Shown: in pieces, positions 41,913 to 51,688 of the stretch
How positions within the stretch are numbered: position 1 is the stretch's first letter
Layout: every line of letters starts with the position of its first letter
Assembly (NCBI RefSeq): GCF_003860135.1
Contig: NZ_RQYN01000016.1
Location: 1-53,717 of the forward strand
Reading direction: 5' to 3'
From: Tannerella forsythia
GTDB lineage: Bacteria; Bacteroidota; Bacteroidia; Bacteroidales; Tannerellaceae
Length of the DNA: 53,717 nt
Program-made: the position numbers and the translations under genes
Notes under the pieces: model-generated
What the model saw: only the letters and a program-made list of their open reading frames with translations
The model's database searches: none
Told to the model about the DNA's origin: nothing

Positions 41913-44068
41913 CCCAGACACCGTCTGTCGACATTTACGCCTTAGCTGAAGAGTTCATCGAGCATACGGCTTGTCCCGTCTTTCTGACCGGCAAGGCCGG
42001 GACAGGCAAGACTACTTTCCTGAAGCATCTCCGCGAGCATACGCAGAAGCAGATGGCCGTCATTGCCCCTACGGGGGTTGCGGCGATCAATGCCGGAGGC
42101 GTCACAATCCATTCGTTCTTTCAACTGCCCTTCACTCCGTTCGCCCCGATCCCGCAGGGACGGAAAAACCTGATTGCGAAAAGTAAACTTACGACTGTCC
42201 GCCGAAAAGTACTGCAAGAACTGGAACTACTCGTCATCGACGAAATCAGTATGGTACGTGCCGATCTGCTCGATGCGGTCGATGCCATGTTGCGCCATTT
42301 TCGTTATCGTGCCAACGAACCGTTCGGCGGCGTACAAGTCGTTTATATCGGCGACATGTACCAACTCTCTCCGGTCGTGCCGGACGAAGAATGGCAACTG
42401 CTCTCACAGTTCTACGAAGGGCCTTATTTCTTTCAGAGCAAGGTTGTTCAGCAGCAGCCACCCGTTTTCATCGAGCTGGATCGTATCTTCCGACAGACGA
42501 ACGAACAGTTCATCTCTCTGCTGAACGAAGTGCGCAATAACTGCCTGACAGAAGCCGGCGAACGATCGCTTAACAGCCGCTACATCCCCGACTTCCGACC
42601 CTCGAACGAAGACGGCTACATTACGCTTACGACGCACAATGCCAAGGCAGACCGTATCAATTACGAAGAATTGGACAAAATCGACAATGAAAGTTTTCAT
42701 TTTGATGCGCAAGTACAGGGCGATTTCCCGGAAAAAAGTTTTCCGAACGATGAACGATTGACGTTAAAGAAAGGAGCACGCGTGATGTTCATCGCCAATG
42801 ATCTGGAAACGCCACGCCGCTATTACAACGGAAAAATCGGGATCGTTATCGATATCGATGAAGAGCATATCCGGGTAAATGGTGACCACGACGATGAACC
42901 GATCGAGGTCAAGCGGGAGACATGGCAAAATATTCATTACACCGTCAACAAAGAGACGAACCAGATCGAGGAGCATAAGCTCGGCAGCTATACGCAATAT
43001 CCGCTGCGACTGGCCTGGGCTATTACGATTCATAAAAGTCAGGGACTTACGTTCGATCGGGTCGTCATCGATGCGCAGGCCGCGTTTGCTCCGGGACAGG
43101 TCTATGTGGCGCTCAGTCGCTGTCGCTCGCTCGAAGGCATTGTCCTCTCTTCGACTATCAACACCCAGGCTTTGCAGGTCGACAGACACATCATCCGCTA
43201 TGTTCAACAAAAACCTTCGACCCGCGAGTTGGAAGCGCAAATCACAGTATTTAAAGAACGTTATAACGAACAAGTATTGTTTGATATCTTCAATTTCAAC
43301 GATATTCTTTATGAAATGCGCAGACTTTACGAACAAACCGTCAACGAGAAGAGCGCCTTCAATGACGAAACGCTTCCTTTTATCAGCCGGATGATGGATC
43401 AGACCGACCGACTGAATCAAGTCACGGCCTCATTCCGTAAACAATTGCAATACCTTCTTCACACTTCCGATACTCAACGGACAAACGAGCGCATCAGAGC
43501 CGCCTCGGATTATTTCGTTACGCATCTGACGTCGCTCATCGCCGACGGAGAGAAATCGCCCGCCCGTACCGACAGCCGTGCGTCGGCACGTGACTATAAC
43601 GATGCCCTCACGACGATTCTCACTCGTCTGGCTTATAAAAAGCATCTGATGGGCGGGATATGCGATGGGTTTTCCATAGCCCGCTACTTCGAACTGAAAG
43701 CTACATTTACCGCTCCTTCCGGCTCCATCAATGCGTATGCGGCAGCCCATAAAGAGTTGAAGACGGAAACGGAGCATCAGGAATTATTCGGCCTGCTGGC
43801 TGCCTTACGAAAAGAGCTGTGCGAAGAAACGGGTGCGCCGGCTTATCTCGTAGCCGCTACGAAAACATTGATCGAACTATGTAACATGCGTCCTCAAACA
43901 CCTGAGGAATTGATGTGTATCAAAGGGTTCGGAAAAGTGAAGACGCAGAAATACGGCGATCGTTTTCTGGAAATCATTAACGAATATTGTCGCAAATACG
44001 GCCTGAGTTCACGCGTGGATGCTTCCGATCATACGAAAAAAAGAAAGAAGCGAAAAACCGACTCATGA
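41909..44068 (+). CDS. Pif1/RecD2-like SF1 helicase with C-terminal HRDC domain
   Basis: About 719 aa from the ATG at 41909; the upstream in-frame TTG at 41900 is not used. Motif I GKAGTGKTTF, PTGVAAINAGG (Ia), Walker B LVIDEISMVRAD, QLSPV (motif III) and the C-terminal AWAITIHKSQGLTFD plus VYVALSRCRS identify a 5'-3' SF1B helicase of the Pif1/RecD type. A helical region leads to an HRDC-like domain (about 640-705; RPQTPEELMCIKGFGKVK), common in RecQ, which binds DNA. The basic tail is KKRKKRK. Probable role: DNA recombination or repair, or unwinding of structured DNA. Confidence 0.92.
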   Translation: MTQTPSVDIYALAEEFIEHTACPVFLTGKAGTGKTTFLKHLREHTQKQMAVIAPTGVAAINAGGVTIHSFFQLPFTPFAPIPQGRKNLIAKSKLTTVRRKVLQELELLVIDEISMVRADLLDAVDAMLRHFRYRANEPFGGVQVVYIGDMYQLSPVVPDEEWQLLSQFYEGPYFFQSKVVQQQPPVFIELDRIFRQTNEQFISLLNEVRNNCLTEAGERSLNSRYIPDFRPSNEDGYITLTTHNAKADRINYEELDKIDNESFHFDAQVQGDFPEKSFPNDERLTLKKGARVMFIANDLETPRRYYNGKIGIVIDIDEEHIRVNGDHDDEPIEVKRETWQNIHYTVNKETNQIEEHKLGSYTQYPLRLAWAITIHKSQGLTFDRVVIDAQAAFAPGQVYVALSRCRSLEGIVLSSTINTQALQVDRHIIRYVQQKPSTRELEAQITVFKERYNEQVLFDIFNFNDILYEMRRLYEQTVNEKSAFNDETLPFISRMMDQTDRLNQVTASFRKQLQYLLHTSDTQRTNERIRAASDYFVTHLTSLIADGEKSPARTDSRASARDYNDALTTILTRLAYKKHLMGGICDGFSIARYFELKATFTAPSGSINAYAAAHKELKTETEHQELFGLLAALRKELCEETGAPAYLVAATKTLIELCNMRPQTPEELMCIKGFGKVKTQKYGDRFLEIINEYCRKYGLSSRVDASDHTKKRKKRKTDS

Positions 44069-44169
44069 AAACTTTTCATGCCGAAGATAGCGTTTGACTG
44101 CTCGTACGTAAAAAGTTTTTAGAAGACAGATGATTGGGTGTTTTTCTTCAAAAAAAAGAGACAAAAAGG

Positions 44170-44200
44170 TTTGCAGAAAACAAAATAACTTCTACTTTTG
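44170..44200 (+). promoter_or_regulatory. tRNA-Lys promoter
   Basis: TTTG at 44170-44173 and TACTTTTG at 44193-44200 with a 19-bp spacer match both Bacteroidota promoter elements, 36 bp before the tRNA. Confidence 0.7.
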
Positions 44201-44235
44201 CACTCGCTAAGTCAGATAAGACTTTATCATTGTAT

Positions 44236-44308
44236 GACTCCGTAGCTCAGTTGGTAGAGCAAATGACTCTTAATCATTGGGTCGAGAGTTCGAGCCTCTC
44301 CGGGGTCA
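44236..44308 (+). tRNA. tRNA-Lys (anticodon CTT)
   Basis: 73 nt. Acceptor arms GACTCCG / CGGGGTC pair with one G-U, the D arm is GCTCAGTTGGTAGAGC, the anticodon stem AATGA/TCATT encloses loop CTCTTAA with anticodon CTT, and the T arm carries GTTCGAG. The discriminator base is A; CCA is not encoded. No attachment-site duplication is seen next to it. Confidence 0.96.
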
Positions 44309-44329
44309 CAGCATACAAAAAGGTTCTTA

Positions 44330-44362
44330 ACAAGGTTTTACGGCACCTCCGTAAGACCTTGT
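44330..44362 (+). terminator. Strong terminator after the tRNA gene
   Basis: A 14-bp stem with one G-U pair (ACAAGGTTTTACGG / CCGTAAGACCTTGT) and 5-nt loop CACCT, followed by TTGCGTTT, 22 bp past the tRNA 3' end. Confidence 0.8.
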
Positions 44363-44504
44363 TTGCGTTTAAGGCAAACGGTAAAACAAGAACAGCCGAT
44401 GGTATAATCGGGGCCGGTCGGGGCGAATGATCCGTCTAAAATCTCCATGGGGCAACGGCCGCAGAAGAAGAGTTGACTTTTATTCCCACATCTTCGTCTC
44501 GCCA

Positions 44505-44539
44505 TTTGTTCGAACGAACCGTTTTTTTTTCTATCTTTG
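44505..44539 (+). promoter_or_regulatory. Promoter of purL
   Basis: TATCTTTG at 44532-44539 is a strong -7 element with TTTG at 44505-44508 (spacer 23 bp, slightly long). The leader is about 30 nt, too short for a purine riboswitch. The stretch 44363-44504 shows nothing recognisable. Confidence 0.6.
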
Positions 44540-44578
44540 ATGCGCATTTAAATAATCAATAACCATAAGGAATTATAT

Positions 44579-47500
44579 ATGATTCAGTTTTTTCAATCGT
44601 CGGACAAAACCGTCTTAGCAGTAGAGAGTTCCCATGCCTTTTCGAAGAACGATATCGAAAAATTAATCTGGCTGTTCAGCGGCGCCACTCCGGTAGAGGC
44701 GAATGTGGTTAAGGGACGATTTGTCGGGCCGCGTCGTGAGATGATCACGCCGTGGAGCACGAATGCGGTCGAAATCACGCAGAACATGGGCTTGGAAGGA
44801 ATTTCGCGTATCGAAGAATATATTCCCTTGTCGCCGGAAAAGGAACATGACCCGATGTTGCAACATGTCTATGAAAACCTTGACCAGCAACTGTTCACGA
44901 TCGACCGGACGCCCGATCCGATTGTGTATATCGACGATATTGCGGCCTATGACGAACAGGAAGGACTTGCGCTGAGCACCGACGAAGTGAGCTACCTCAA
45001 CGAAGTCAGCCAAAAACTGAAACGTAAATTGACCGACAGCGAAGTGTTTGGATTTTCGCAGGTGAATTCGGAGCATTGCCGACATAAAATCTTCGGTGGC
45101 ACCTTCGTGATCGACGGCGAAGAAAAAGAGCATTCCCTCTTTAGTCTGATCAAAAAAACATCGGCCGAGAACCCGAACAAGCTGGTTTCAGCCTACAAAG
45201 ACAATGTGGCCTTCAACGCCGGCCCGACGGTCGAACAGTTCGCTCCTCTGTCTGCCGATAAACCCGACTACTTTTCGGTTAAGAAAATCGACACCGTGTT
45301 GTCGCTCAAGGCCGAAACACATAATTTCCCGACAACCGTAGAGCCGTTTAACGGTGCCGCTACGGGTACGGGAGGCGAGATTCGCGATCGTTTGGGCGGA
45401 GGCAAGGCTTCTCTTCCCATCGCAGGAACGGCCGTGTATATGACTGCGTACCCCCGCACCGAAGAAAATCGCTCGTGGGAGAAAATACTCGATCCGCGTC
45501 GATGGTTGTACCAGTCGCCCGAACAAATCCTGATCAAAGCCTCGAACGGCGCTTCCGATTTCGGAAATAAGTTCGGACAACCGCTGATCTGCGGATCGCT
45601 GCTCACTTTCGAGCACACCGAGAACGAGAAGAAATATGCGTACGACAAAGTCATCATGCTGGCCGGAGGCGTGGGCTACGCGAACAAACGCGATGCCCTC
45701 AAAGGTGAACCGAAGCCGAAGGAGAAAGTGGTGATTCTCGGAGGTGATAACTACCGCATCGGTATGGGTGGCGGCGCCGTCTCATCGGTTGATACGGGAC
45801 AATATACGAGTGGCATCGAGCTGAATGCCGTGCAACGTGCCAATCCGGAGATGCAGAAACGGGCGGCCAACGTGATCCGTGCGATTGCGGAATCCGAAAG
45901 TAATCCCATTATCTCGATCCACGATCATGGAGCGGGGGGGCACCTGAACTGTCTGTCCGAGCTTGTCGAAGCTACCGGCGGACATATCGACATGTCGAAA
46001 CTCCCTGTCGGCGACCCGACACTTTCGGCGAAGGAGATTATCGGCAACGAGAGTCAAGAGCGTATGGGGCTATTGATGAAAGAAAAAGACGTCGAGCGTG
46101 TGCGACGTATCGCTGAACGTGAACGCGCACCGATGTACGTTGTTGGTCAAACGACGGATGATATGAAATTTGTTTTCGAACAGCAGGACGGCGTACGTCC
46201 CATCGATATCAAACTCGAGTACATGTTCGGTAAGCCACCGCGGACCATCATGGAAGATCAAACGGTCGACGAAGCATATTCCCCTGTCAAATATAAGGAA
46301 GCCGATTTGCATCGCTACCTCGAAAATGTGCTCCAGCTCGAAGCCGTAGCCTGCAAAGACTGGCTAACGAACAAGGTCGACCGCAGTGTGACGGGTAAGA
46401 TCGCTCGCCAACAGTGTCTGGGTGAGTTGCAGCTACCGCTCAGCGACCTTGGCGCCGTGGCGCTCGACTATCGGGGTAAGGCCGGTATGGCCACCTCCAT
46501 CGGCCACGCTCCGCAAGTCGCGTTGATCGACCCGGCCGCCGGATCGGTGATGGCTATCGCCGAAGCACTGACGAATATTGTCTTTGCTCCACTGGTCGAT
46601 GGGCTTACCAGTGTCTCGTTAAGCGCCAACTGGATGTGGCCCTGCCGGAACAAGGGCGAGGACGCGCGGTTGTATAAGGCCGTTGAAGCGGCATCGAATT
46701 TTGCCTGCGCACTCGGTATCAACATCCCGACCGGCAAGGACTCGCTTTCGATGACCCAGAAATACGGTACCGACAAAGTCTTTTCACCCGGCACTGTGAT
46801 TATCTCGGCCGCGGGTGAAGTGAGCGACATCCGCAAGATCGTTTCGCCTGTACTTGTTCGCGACAAACATACCTATATATATTATATCGATTTTTCGTTC
46901 GATGCTCTTCACCTCGGCGGATCGGCTTTCGCACAGTCACTCGGCAAGGTGGGCAGTGAGGCGCCGACAGTCAAAGATTACGATTATTTCCGCGACGCAT
47001 TCCATACCGTACAAGAAGCGATCAACAAGGGATTGATACTTGCCGGACATGATATTTCGGCAGGCGGTATGATCACCGCTTTGCTCGAAATGTGTTTCGC
47101 CAATGTCGAAGGCGGTCTGGAAGTGGATTTGAACGCCATAGCCGAAGAAGATATCGTTAAAATCCTGTTTGCCGAGAATCCGGGTATCCTCGTTCAGGTG
47201 AAAGAGAAGAGCGTCTTCGAGAAACAGATGCGTGCGGCCGGTATCGGATTCGCACGTATTGCACGGCCGACAGACGAACGGCACCTCATCGTGACGAAAA
47301 ATGATGCGACTTATCATTTCGGTGTGGATTATATGCGCGATGTCTGGTACAAGTCATCGTATCTGCTCGATATGCAGCAGAGCGGGCGCGAATGCGCCGG
47401 CAACCGGTACGAGAACTACAAGATGCAACCGCTCAAATACAAGTTTCACAAAGATTTTGCAGGGACGCTCGCGTCGTACAAACTGACGGCCGACCGTCGC

Positions 47501-48259
47501 AAGCGGAGCGGTGTTCGTGCGGCCATCCTGCGCGACAAGGGTACAAACGGGGAACGCGAAATGGCTTACACGCTCTATCTGGCCGGTTTCGATGTGAAGG
47601 ATGTGCATCTGACCGACCTCGCTTCGGGGCGTGAGACGCTCGAAGATGTGAACTTCATCGTCTTCTGCGGCGGATTCTCCAACTCCGATGTACTCGGTTC
47701 GGCCAAAGGGTGGGCTGCCGGTATTCTTTATAATGAGAAGGCCAAGCAGGCCATCGATCGCTTTTACGCACGCGAAGACACGATGAGCCTCGGCATCTGC
47801 AACGGCTGTCAGCTGATGGCCGAATTGGGACTGCTCTATCCCGAACACGAAGAGAAGCATAAGATGAGGCATAACCGTTCCCATAAATTCGAATCGGGAT
47901 TTGTAGGGATAGATATTCCGAAGAATCATTCCATCATGCTCGGCTCGCTATCGGGCACGAAGCTTGGTGTCTGGATTGCGCACGGCGAAGGTCGGTTCGA
48001 ATTTCCGTACGACGAAAAACAATACCACATTGTGGCGAAGTACAGCTACGATGGTTATCCGGCCAATCCGAACGGTTCGCCGTGGGCCGTTGCCGGCGTT
48101 TGCTCGGCCGATGGCCGCCATCTCGCCATGATGCCTCATCCCGAACGCTCTATCTTCCCGTGGCAATGCGGATATTATCCCGCCGACCGCCTCGGCGACG
48201 ACGTGACACCATGGATCGAGGCTTTTGTGAATGCCCGTCGATGGATTGAAGCACACTGA
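44579..48259 (+). CDS. purL: Phosphoribosylformylglycinamidine synthase, large single-chain type
   Basis: 1226 aa, full length for the single-chain type. It makes FGAM from FGAR, glutamine and ATP in step four of purine synthesis. Domains: N-terminal PurS-like part (1-~140), linker and two AIRS-like synthase halves (~150-940; FSQVNSEHCRHKIF, TETHN-type SLKAETHNFPTTVEPFNGAATGTGG segment, SIHDHGAGG, GHDISAGGMITALLEM) and a C-terminal glutamine amidotransferase (~965-1226). The amidotransferase has Cys1074 in GICNGCQLM and HPERS. The ribosome-binding sequence AAGGAATT precedes the ATG. It is a single-gene unit between the tRNA terminator and its own terminator. Confidence 0.97.
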   Translation: MIQFFQSSDKTVLAVESSHAFSKNDIEKLIWLFSGATPVEANVVKGRFVGPRREMITPWSTNAVEITQNMGLEGISRIEEYIPLSPEKEHDPMLQHVYENLDQQLFTIDRTPDPIVYIDDIAAYDEQEGLALSTDEVSYLNEVSQKLKRKLTDSEVFGFSQVNSEHCRHKIFGGTFVIDGEEKEHSLFSLIKKTSAENPNKLVSAYKDNVAFNAGPTVEQFAPLSADKPDYFSVKKIDTVLSLKAETHNFPTTVEPFNGAATGTGGEIRDRLGGGKASLPIAGTAVYMTAYPRTEENRSWEKILDPRRWLYQSPEQILIKASNGASDFGNKFGQPLICGSLLTFEHTENEKKYAYDKVIMLAGGVGYANKRDALKGEPKPKEKVVILGGDNYRIGMGGGAVSSVDTGQYTSGIELNAVQRANPEMQKRAANVIRAIAESESNPIISIHDHGAGGHLNCLSELVEATGGHIDMSKLPVGDPTLSAKEIIGNESQERMGLLMKEKDVERVRRIAERERAPMYVVGQTTDDMKFVFEQQDGVRPIDIKLEYMFGKPPRTIMEDQTVDEAYSPVKYKEADLHRYLENVLQLEAVACKDWLTNKVDRSVTGKIARQQCLGELQLPLSDLGAVALDYRGKAGMATSIGHAPQVALIDPAAGSVMAIAEALTNIVFAPLVDGLTSVSLSANWMWPCRNKGEDARLYKAVEAASNFACALGINIPTGKDSLSMTQKYGTDKVFSPGTVIISAAGEVSDIRKIVSPVLVRDKHTYIYYIDFSFDALHLGGSAFAQSLGKVGSEAPTVKDYDYFRDAFHTVQEAINKGLILAGHDISAGGMITALLEMCFANVEGGLEVDLNAIAEEDIVKILFAENPGILVQVKEKSVFEKQMRAAGIGFARIARPTDERHLIVTKNDATYHFGVDYMRDVWYKSSYLLDMQQSGRECAGNRYENYKMQPLKYKFHKDFAGTLASYKLTADRRKRSGVRAAILRDKGTNGEREMAYTLYLAGFDVKDVHLTDLASGRETLEDVNFIVFCGGFSNSDVLGSAKGWAAGILYNEKAKQAIDRFYAREDTMSLGICNGCQLMAELGLLYPEHEEKHKMRHNRSHKFESGFVGIDIPKNHSIMLGSLSGTKLGVWIAHGEGRFEFPYDEKQYHIVAKYSYDGYPANPNGSPWAVAGVCSADGRHLAMMPHPERSIFPWQCGYYPADRLGDDVTPWIEAFVNARRWIEAH

Positions 48260-48323
48260 TTTCTGTCCCCTTGGCATATCGGGGCGTTTGAAACAGGAAA
48301 AATAGACACACTAAAATGATTGA

Positions 48324-48354
48324 GAGGCCGGAGAATCGAGTATTCTTTGGCCTC
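48324..48354 (+). terminator. Terminator of purL
   Basis: Outer stem GAGGCC/GGCCTC and inner stem AGAAT/ATTCT form a long hairpin followed by GATTTT, 64 bp after the purL stop. Confidence 0.8.
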
Positions 48355-48566
48355 GATTTTAACAATTAGATGGATGTATGGAAATACTGTTTAGTTATTG
48401 ACAGAGAAAGGGTTATATTCTTTCTAATGGAGGAGAATAAGCCATTTTGATTTATCTTACTAATTATTATTAACGGTTGAACGCTATATTTTTCACCTTT
48501 TTTGCGTGAATATTAAACTAAAATGCACGTTATTTGTTATCATTAAAAGAGGAGAAGCAAAAGACA
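48355..48566. other. A+T-rich region upstream of the RprX-like kinase
   Basis: No gene is evident. AGGAG at about 48549-48553 is the ribosome-binding sequence for the kinase ATG at 48567. TATATTTTTC near 48485 and TTGACA near 48398 are weak promoter candidates; neither fits the Bacteroidota consensus well. Confidence 0.4.
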
Positions 48567-50102
48567 ATGAAGAAGTCAACGATTTGGATGCTTGCGACCG
48601 TCATGGGATTTGCATTTGCAGGCCTGCTTTATTTGCAGGTCAGCTATATCAGTATCATCATGAAGACGAGCAACGAACAGTTCGACACTACGGTACGTCG
48701 CTGTTTGGAAAAAGTGTCCGGCAGTATCGAACGGGATGAGGTCTATCGGTATCTGGAAGAAGACATCAAGTCCGGTGGGAACAGCTTCATGTATAAAAGT
48801 CCTCCCAATCAGATGGAGATCAATCAGAAGATTACGCAGAGCGAAAGTTACCAGTTACATGTGCAAAATGCCAATGGCAGCATTCAGCATATCGAACTCA
48901 ATCGTTTCAGCGCAACGACTTCGGTACCTTCGAAGAATACGATTATCCGCGCATCCGAAGAGCAGCAGAAGAAACTATTGAAACGGTATGAATATCAGGC
49001 GGGTGTGATTGATGATGTGCTGTACAGTATGATTTATACGCCGAACCTGAAGCCTATCGATGAACGAGTTGATTTCAAGGTGTTGAACAATTACATCAAG
49101 TCTGAACTGATCAGCAGCGGGCTGAACATTCCGTATATTTTTTCGGTGGTCAACAAGGATGGCGTGACCATCTATCAGAACGAAGCGTATGATAAACCGC
49201 CGAAGACTGCCGATGTGGTCACCCATGTGTTATTCCCGAACGATCCGCCGTCGAAATGGAATTATCTTAAGATTTATTTTCCGACGAAGAGGGATTATAT
49301 ATCGAGTTCTGTGACATTCCTCGTGCCATCCGTGCTGTTCTCGTTTATTTTGCTGGTGACGTTCATTACAACGATCTACATTATTTTCCGTCAGAAGAGG
49401 CTGTCGGAGATGAAGAATGATTTTGTGAACAATATGACGCACGAGCTGAAGACGCCGGTATCGACGATTTCACTGGCCGCACAGATGCTGCGTGATACGG
49501 ATATTACGAAAAGCCCCGATGTCTTCAAACATATTTCGGGGGTCATTAACGATGAAACGAAGCGCCTTGGCTTTCTCGTAGAAAAGGTGCTCCAAATGTC
49601 GCTGTTCGAAAAACAGAAGGCGACGTTGAAACTGAAAGAAATTGATGCCAATGATTTGCTGGTCGGGATTGTCAGCACCTTTGCTCTGAAAGTGGAGAAG
49701 TACGGCGGGACGATCGACGTGGATTTACAGGCTGAAGATTCGTCCGTTTATATCGACGAGATGCATATCACGAACGTCTTGTTCAACCTGCTCGATAATG
49801 CCGTCAAGTACCGCCGCAAGGAAGTGCCATTGGAACTCATGGCGCGCACACGTAGCGAAAACGGTAAACTGATTATCTCGATCGAAGATAATGGCATCGG
49901 CATCAAAAAGGAACATCTGAAAAAGATATTTGACCGCTTCTACCGTGTGCCCACCGGGAATGTGCACGATGTGAAAGGCTTCGGATTGGGGCTGGCCTAC
50001 GTGCGCAAGATGGTCGAGGATCATGGCGGAACGATCCGTGCCGAACAACAACAGGAATCAGGAACACGATTTATTATAACATTGCCACTCATTAAAAACT
50101 AA
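48567..50102 (+). CDS. rprX: RprX-like sensor histidine kinase
   Basis: About 511 aa from the ATG at 48567, which follows AGGAG; the frame from 48534 starts before the ribosome-binding site. Two membrane helices (about 5-24, TIWMLATVMGFAFAGLLYLQ, and about 248-275) flank a periplasmic sensor domain of about 220 residues. HisKA carries His292 in MTHELKTPVSTISL; the HATPase domain has FNLLDNAVKY, DNGIGI and GFGLGLAYV. The architecture and the adjacent OmpR-type regulator match Bacteroides RprX/RprY, a system linked to stress and tetracycline-effect phenotypes. The signal is unknown. Confidence 0.88.
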   Translation: MKKSTIWMLATVMGFAFAGLLYLQVSYISIIMKTSNEQFDTTVRRCLEKVSGSIERDEVYRYLEEDIKSGGNSFMYKSPPNQMEINQKITQSESYQLHVQNANGSIQHIELNRFSATTSVPSKNTIIRASEEQQKKLLKRYEYQAGVIDDVLYSMIYTPNLKPIDERVDFKVLNNYIKSELISSGLNIPYIFSVVNKDGVTIYQNEAYDKPPKTADVVTHVLFPNDPPSKWNYLKIYFPTKRDYISSSVTFLVPSVLFSFILLVTFITTIYIIFRQKRLSEMKNDFVNNMTHELKTPVSTISLAAQMLRDTDITKSPDVFKHISGVINDETKRLGFLVEKVLQMSLFEKQKATLKLKEIDANDLLVGIVSTFALKVEKYGGTIDVDLQAEDSSVYIDEMHITNVLFNLLDNAVKYRRKEVPLELMARTRSENGKLIISIEDNGIGIKKEHLKKIFDRFYRVPTGNVHDVKGFGLGLAYVRKMVEDHGGTIRAEQQQESGTRFIITLPLIKN

Positions 50103-50121
50103 ACATTAAAAATCAGAAATT

Positions 50122-50847
50122 ATGGACGAAAAATTGAAAATCTTCTTTTGCGAAGACGATGAAAATTTAGGAATGCTGCTAAGAGAATACTTGCAGGCCA
50201 AAGGTTATATTACCGACTTGTTCTCCGACGGAGAAGCCGGTTATAAAGGCTTTACGACAGGATCTTACGACTTGTGCGTGCTGGATGTGATGATGCCGAA
50301 GAAAGACGGCTTCACGCTGGCTCAGGAAATACGTTCCATTAATCCCGATATCCCGATTATCTTCCTGACTGCAAAAACGATGAAGGAAGATATCCTCGAA
50401 GGGTTTAAGATCGGAGCGGACGATTATTTGACCAAACCGTTCAGCATGGAAGAGTTGCTGCTGCGTATCGAAGCGATTCTGCGCCGCGTGAAAGGCAAGA
50501 AGATGAAGGACGTACCTTTCTACAGACTGGGTAACTTTATGTTCGACACGCAAAAACAGACGCTGACCATCGGCGAGAAGATCACGAAACTTACGACGAA
50601 GGAATGCGAACTGTTGAGTCTGCTCTGCGCACATGCCAACGAAATTCTGGAGCGTAATTACGCCCTGAAAACGATTTGGGTCGATGATAATTATTTCAAC
50701 GCCCGGAGTATGGATGTGTACATCACGAAGTTGCGTAAATTGCTGAAAGATGATCCGGAAATCGAGATTATCAATATCCACGGAAAAGGATATAAGCTGA
50801 TTACGCAGTCGGGCGAAGAACAAGCTCGCGAAGACGGTATCATTTAA
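50122..50847 (+). CDS. rprY: RprY-like OmpR-family response regulator
   Basis: 241 aa. The receiver domain has Glu11-Asp12-Asp13, predicted phospho-acceptor Asp55 in CVLDVMMPKKDGF, and the conserved LTAKT and TKPF (Lys near 107). A winged-helix DNA-binding domain follows (about 135-230; LTTKECELLSLLCAHANEIL, MDVYITKLRKLL, NIHGKGYKL). It lies 19 bp after the kinase gene, forming the RprXY pair. From memory, P. gingivalis RprY lacks a neighbouring RprX, so the intact pair here separates this organism from it. Confidence 0.93.
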   Translation: MDEKLKIFFCEDDENLGMLLREYLQAKGYITDLFSDGEAGYKGFTTGSYDLCVLDVMMPKKDGFTLAQEIRSINPDIPIIFLTAKTMKEDILEGFKIGADDYLTKPFSMEELLLRIEAILRRVKGKKMKDVPFYRLGNFMFDTQKQTLTIGEKITKLTTKECELLSLLCAHANEILERNYALKTIWVDDNYFNARSMDVYITKLRKLLKDDPEIEIINIHGKGYKLITQSGEEQAREDGII

Positions 50848-50908
50848 AATGACCGGAACAGGGTCGGGGCTGTCTCATCAAATGCCTATTTTTTCGAGGC
50901 AGCCTTGT

Positions 50909-50950
50909 TAAGAGGGTGTGTCAAACGCCATGTTTGGGCAGACCCTCTTA
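50909..50950. terminator. Bidirectional terminator between convergent genes
   Basis: TAAGAGGGT (50909-50917) pairs with ACCCTCTTA (50942-50950), and CAAAC pairs with GTTTG inside. It shares the GAGGGTGTG core with the hairpin at 5398-5435, suggesting a repeated terminator family. Confidence 0.7.
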
Positions 50951-50963
50951 CACACTGCTGTTT

Positions 50964-51662
50964 TTACCACATCGAGTGCTTGCGCAACTCTCTGCGCAAC
51001 GCTTGGGTCTGTCCGTCCGTGACGCGGTCCATCAACTGCCAGAACCGCTCGCCGTGATTCATCTCGACCGTATGGCACAGCTCGTGCAGCAGGACGTAGT
51101 CGATCAGGTGTTCCGGCAGCACCATCAGCGAAAGTGCCAGGCTGATACGCCGTTCCGAAGAGCAGCTGCCCCAACGTGTCTTCATATCGCGTACCGTCAC
51201 CCCGGTGTATGAAAACCCGTGACGTGCAGCCAGAGCCGCGAGTCGTTTAGGAAGCACGCGAAGCGCCTCGTGACGAAGCGCACGACGAATCATCGCGTGT
51301 AAGACTTTCTGTACCGATTCACTTCCGAAGTCTGTGGCTTCCGGACAGGCCAGATGGAGTATGCCCTCTTTTAAGGTCATATAAAAGTCTGTCCGTGGAC
51401 AGCGGAAAATTCGCAGGCGAAAAGTTGACGTCTGCCAGTCTGTTTGTTCGTCGAACCGTTGTGTCGTATTGCGTGTGAGCAATTCCTGCAACTTCTTGCG
51501 ATGCTGATCGATAAACGCCAGCATCTCGCCTTCGCTACCGCGTACCGGCAACGTTCCGACGACCTGCCCGTTCTCAACTCGCAACGTATATCGGCGTGCC
51601 CGCGGATGACGACGCAACCGTATCATTCCTAACATCTCGTCGAAAATTTCCTTTTCACTCAT
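50964..51662 (-). CDS. YgjP-like zinc metallopeptidase (M48/SprT-related)
   Basis: About 232 aa from ATG 51662 (MSEKEIFDEM). The frame extends to a TTG at 51683, but that codon lies inside the -7 element. The C-terminal half has RWGSCSSERRISL and the zinc site HELCHTVEMNHGERFW: HExxH with the third histidine five residues further on, as in YgjP/WLM-type peptidases. It lacks a signal peptide, so it is cytoplasmic. The substrate is unknown; relatives are often conserved single genes. Confidence 0.9.
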   Translation of the reverse strand: MSEKEIFDEMLGMIRLRRHPRARRYTLRVENGQVVGTLPVRGSEGEMLAFIDQHRKKLQELLTRNTTQRFDEQTDWQTSTFRLRIFRCPRTDFYMTLKEGILHLACPEATDFGSESVQKVLHAMIRRALRHEALRVLPKRLAALAARHGFSYTGVTVRDMKTRWGSCSSERRISLALSLMVLPEHLIDYVLLHELCHTVEMNHGERFWQLMDRVTDGQTQALRRELRKHSMW

Positions 51663-51680
51663 GTCTGTTATTTGATCGCG

Positions 51681-51688
51681 CAAAGATA
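51681..51688 (-). promoter_or_regulatory. -7 element for the metallopeptidase gene
   Basis: The minus strand reads TATCTTTG, 19 bp before the ATG at 51662. No clear -33 element is visible. Confidence 0.5.

Noticed and set aside
44236-44308. Integration site in tRNA-Lys
   Set aside because: No duplicated tRNA 3' end, integrase or composition change is seen next to it; purL follows directly.
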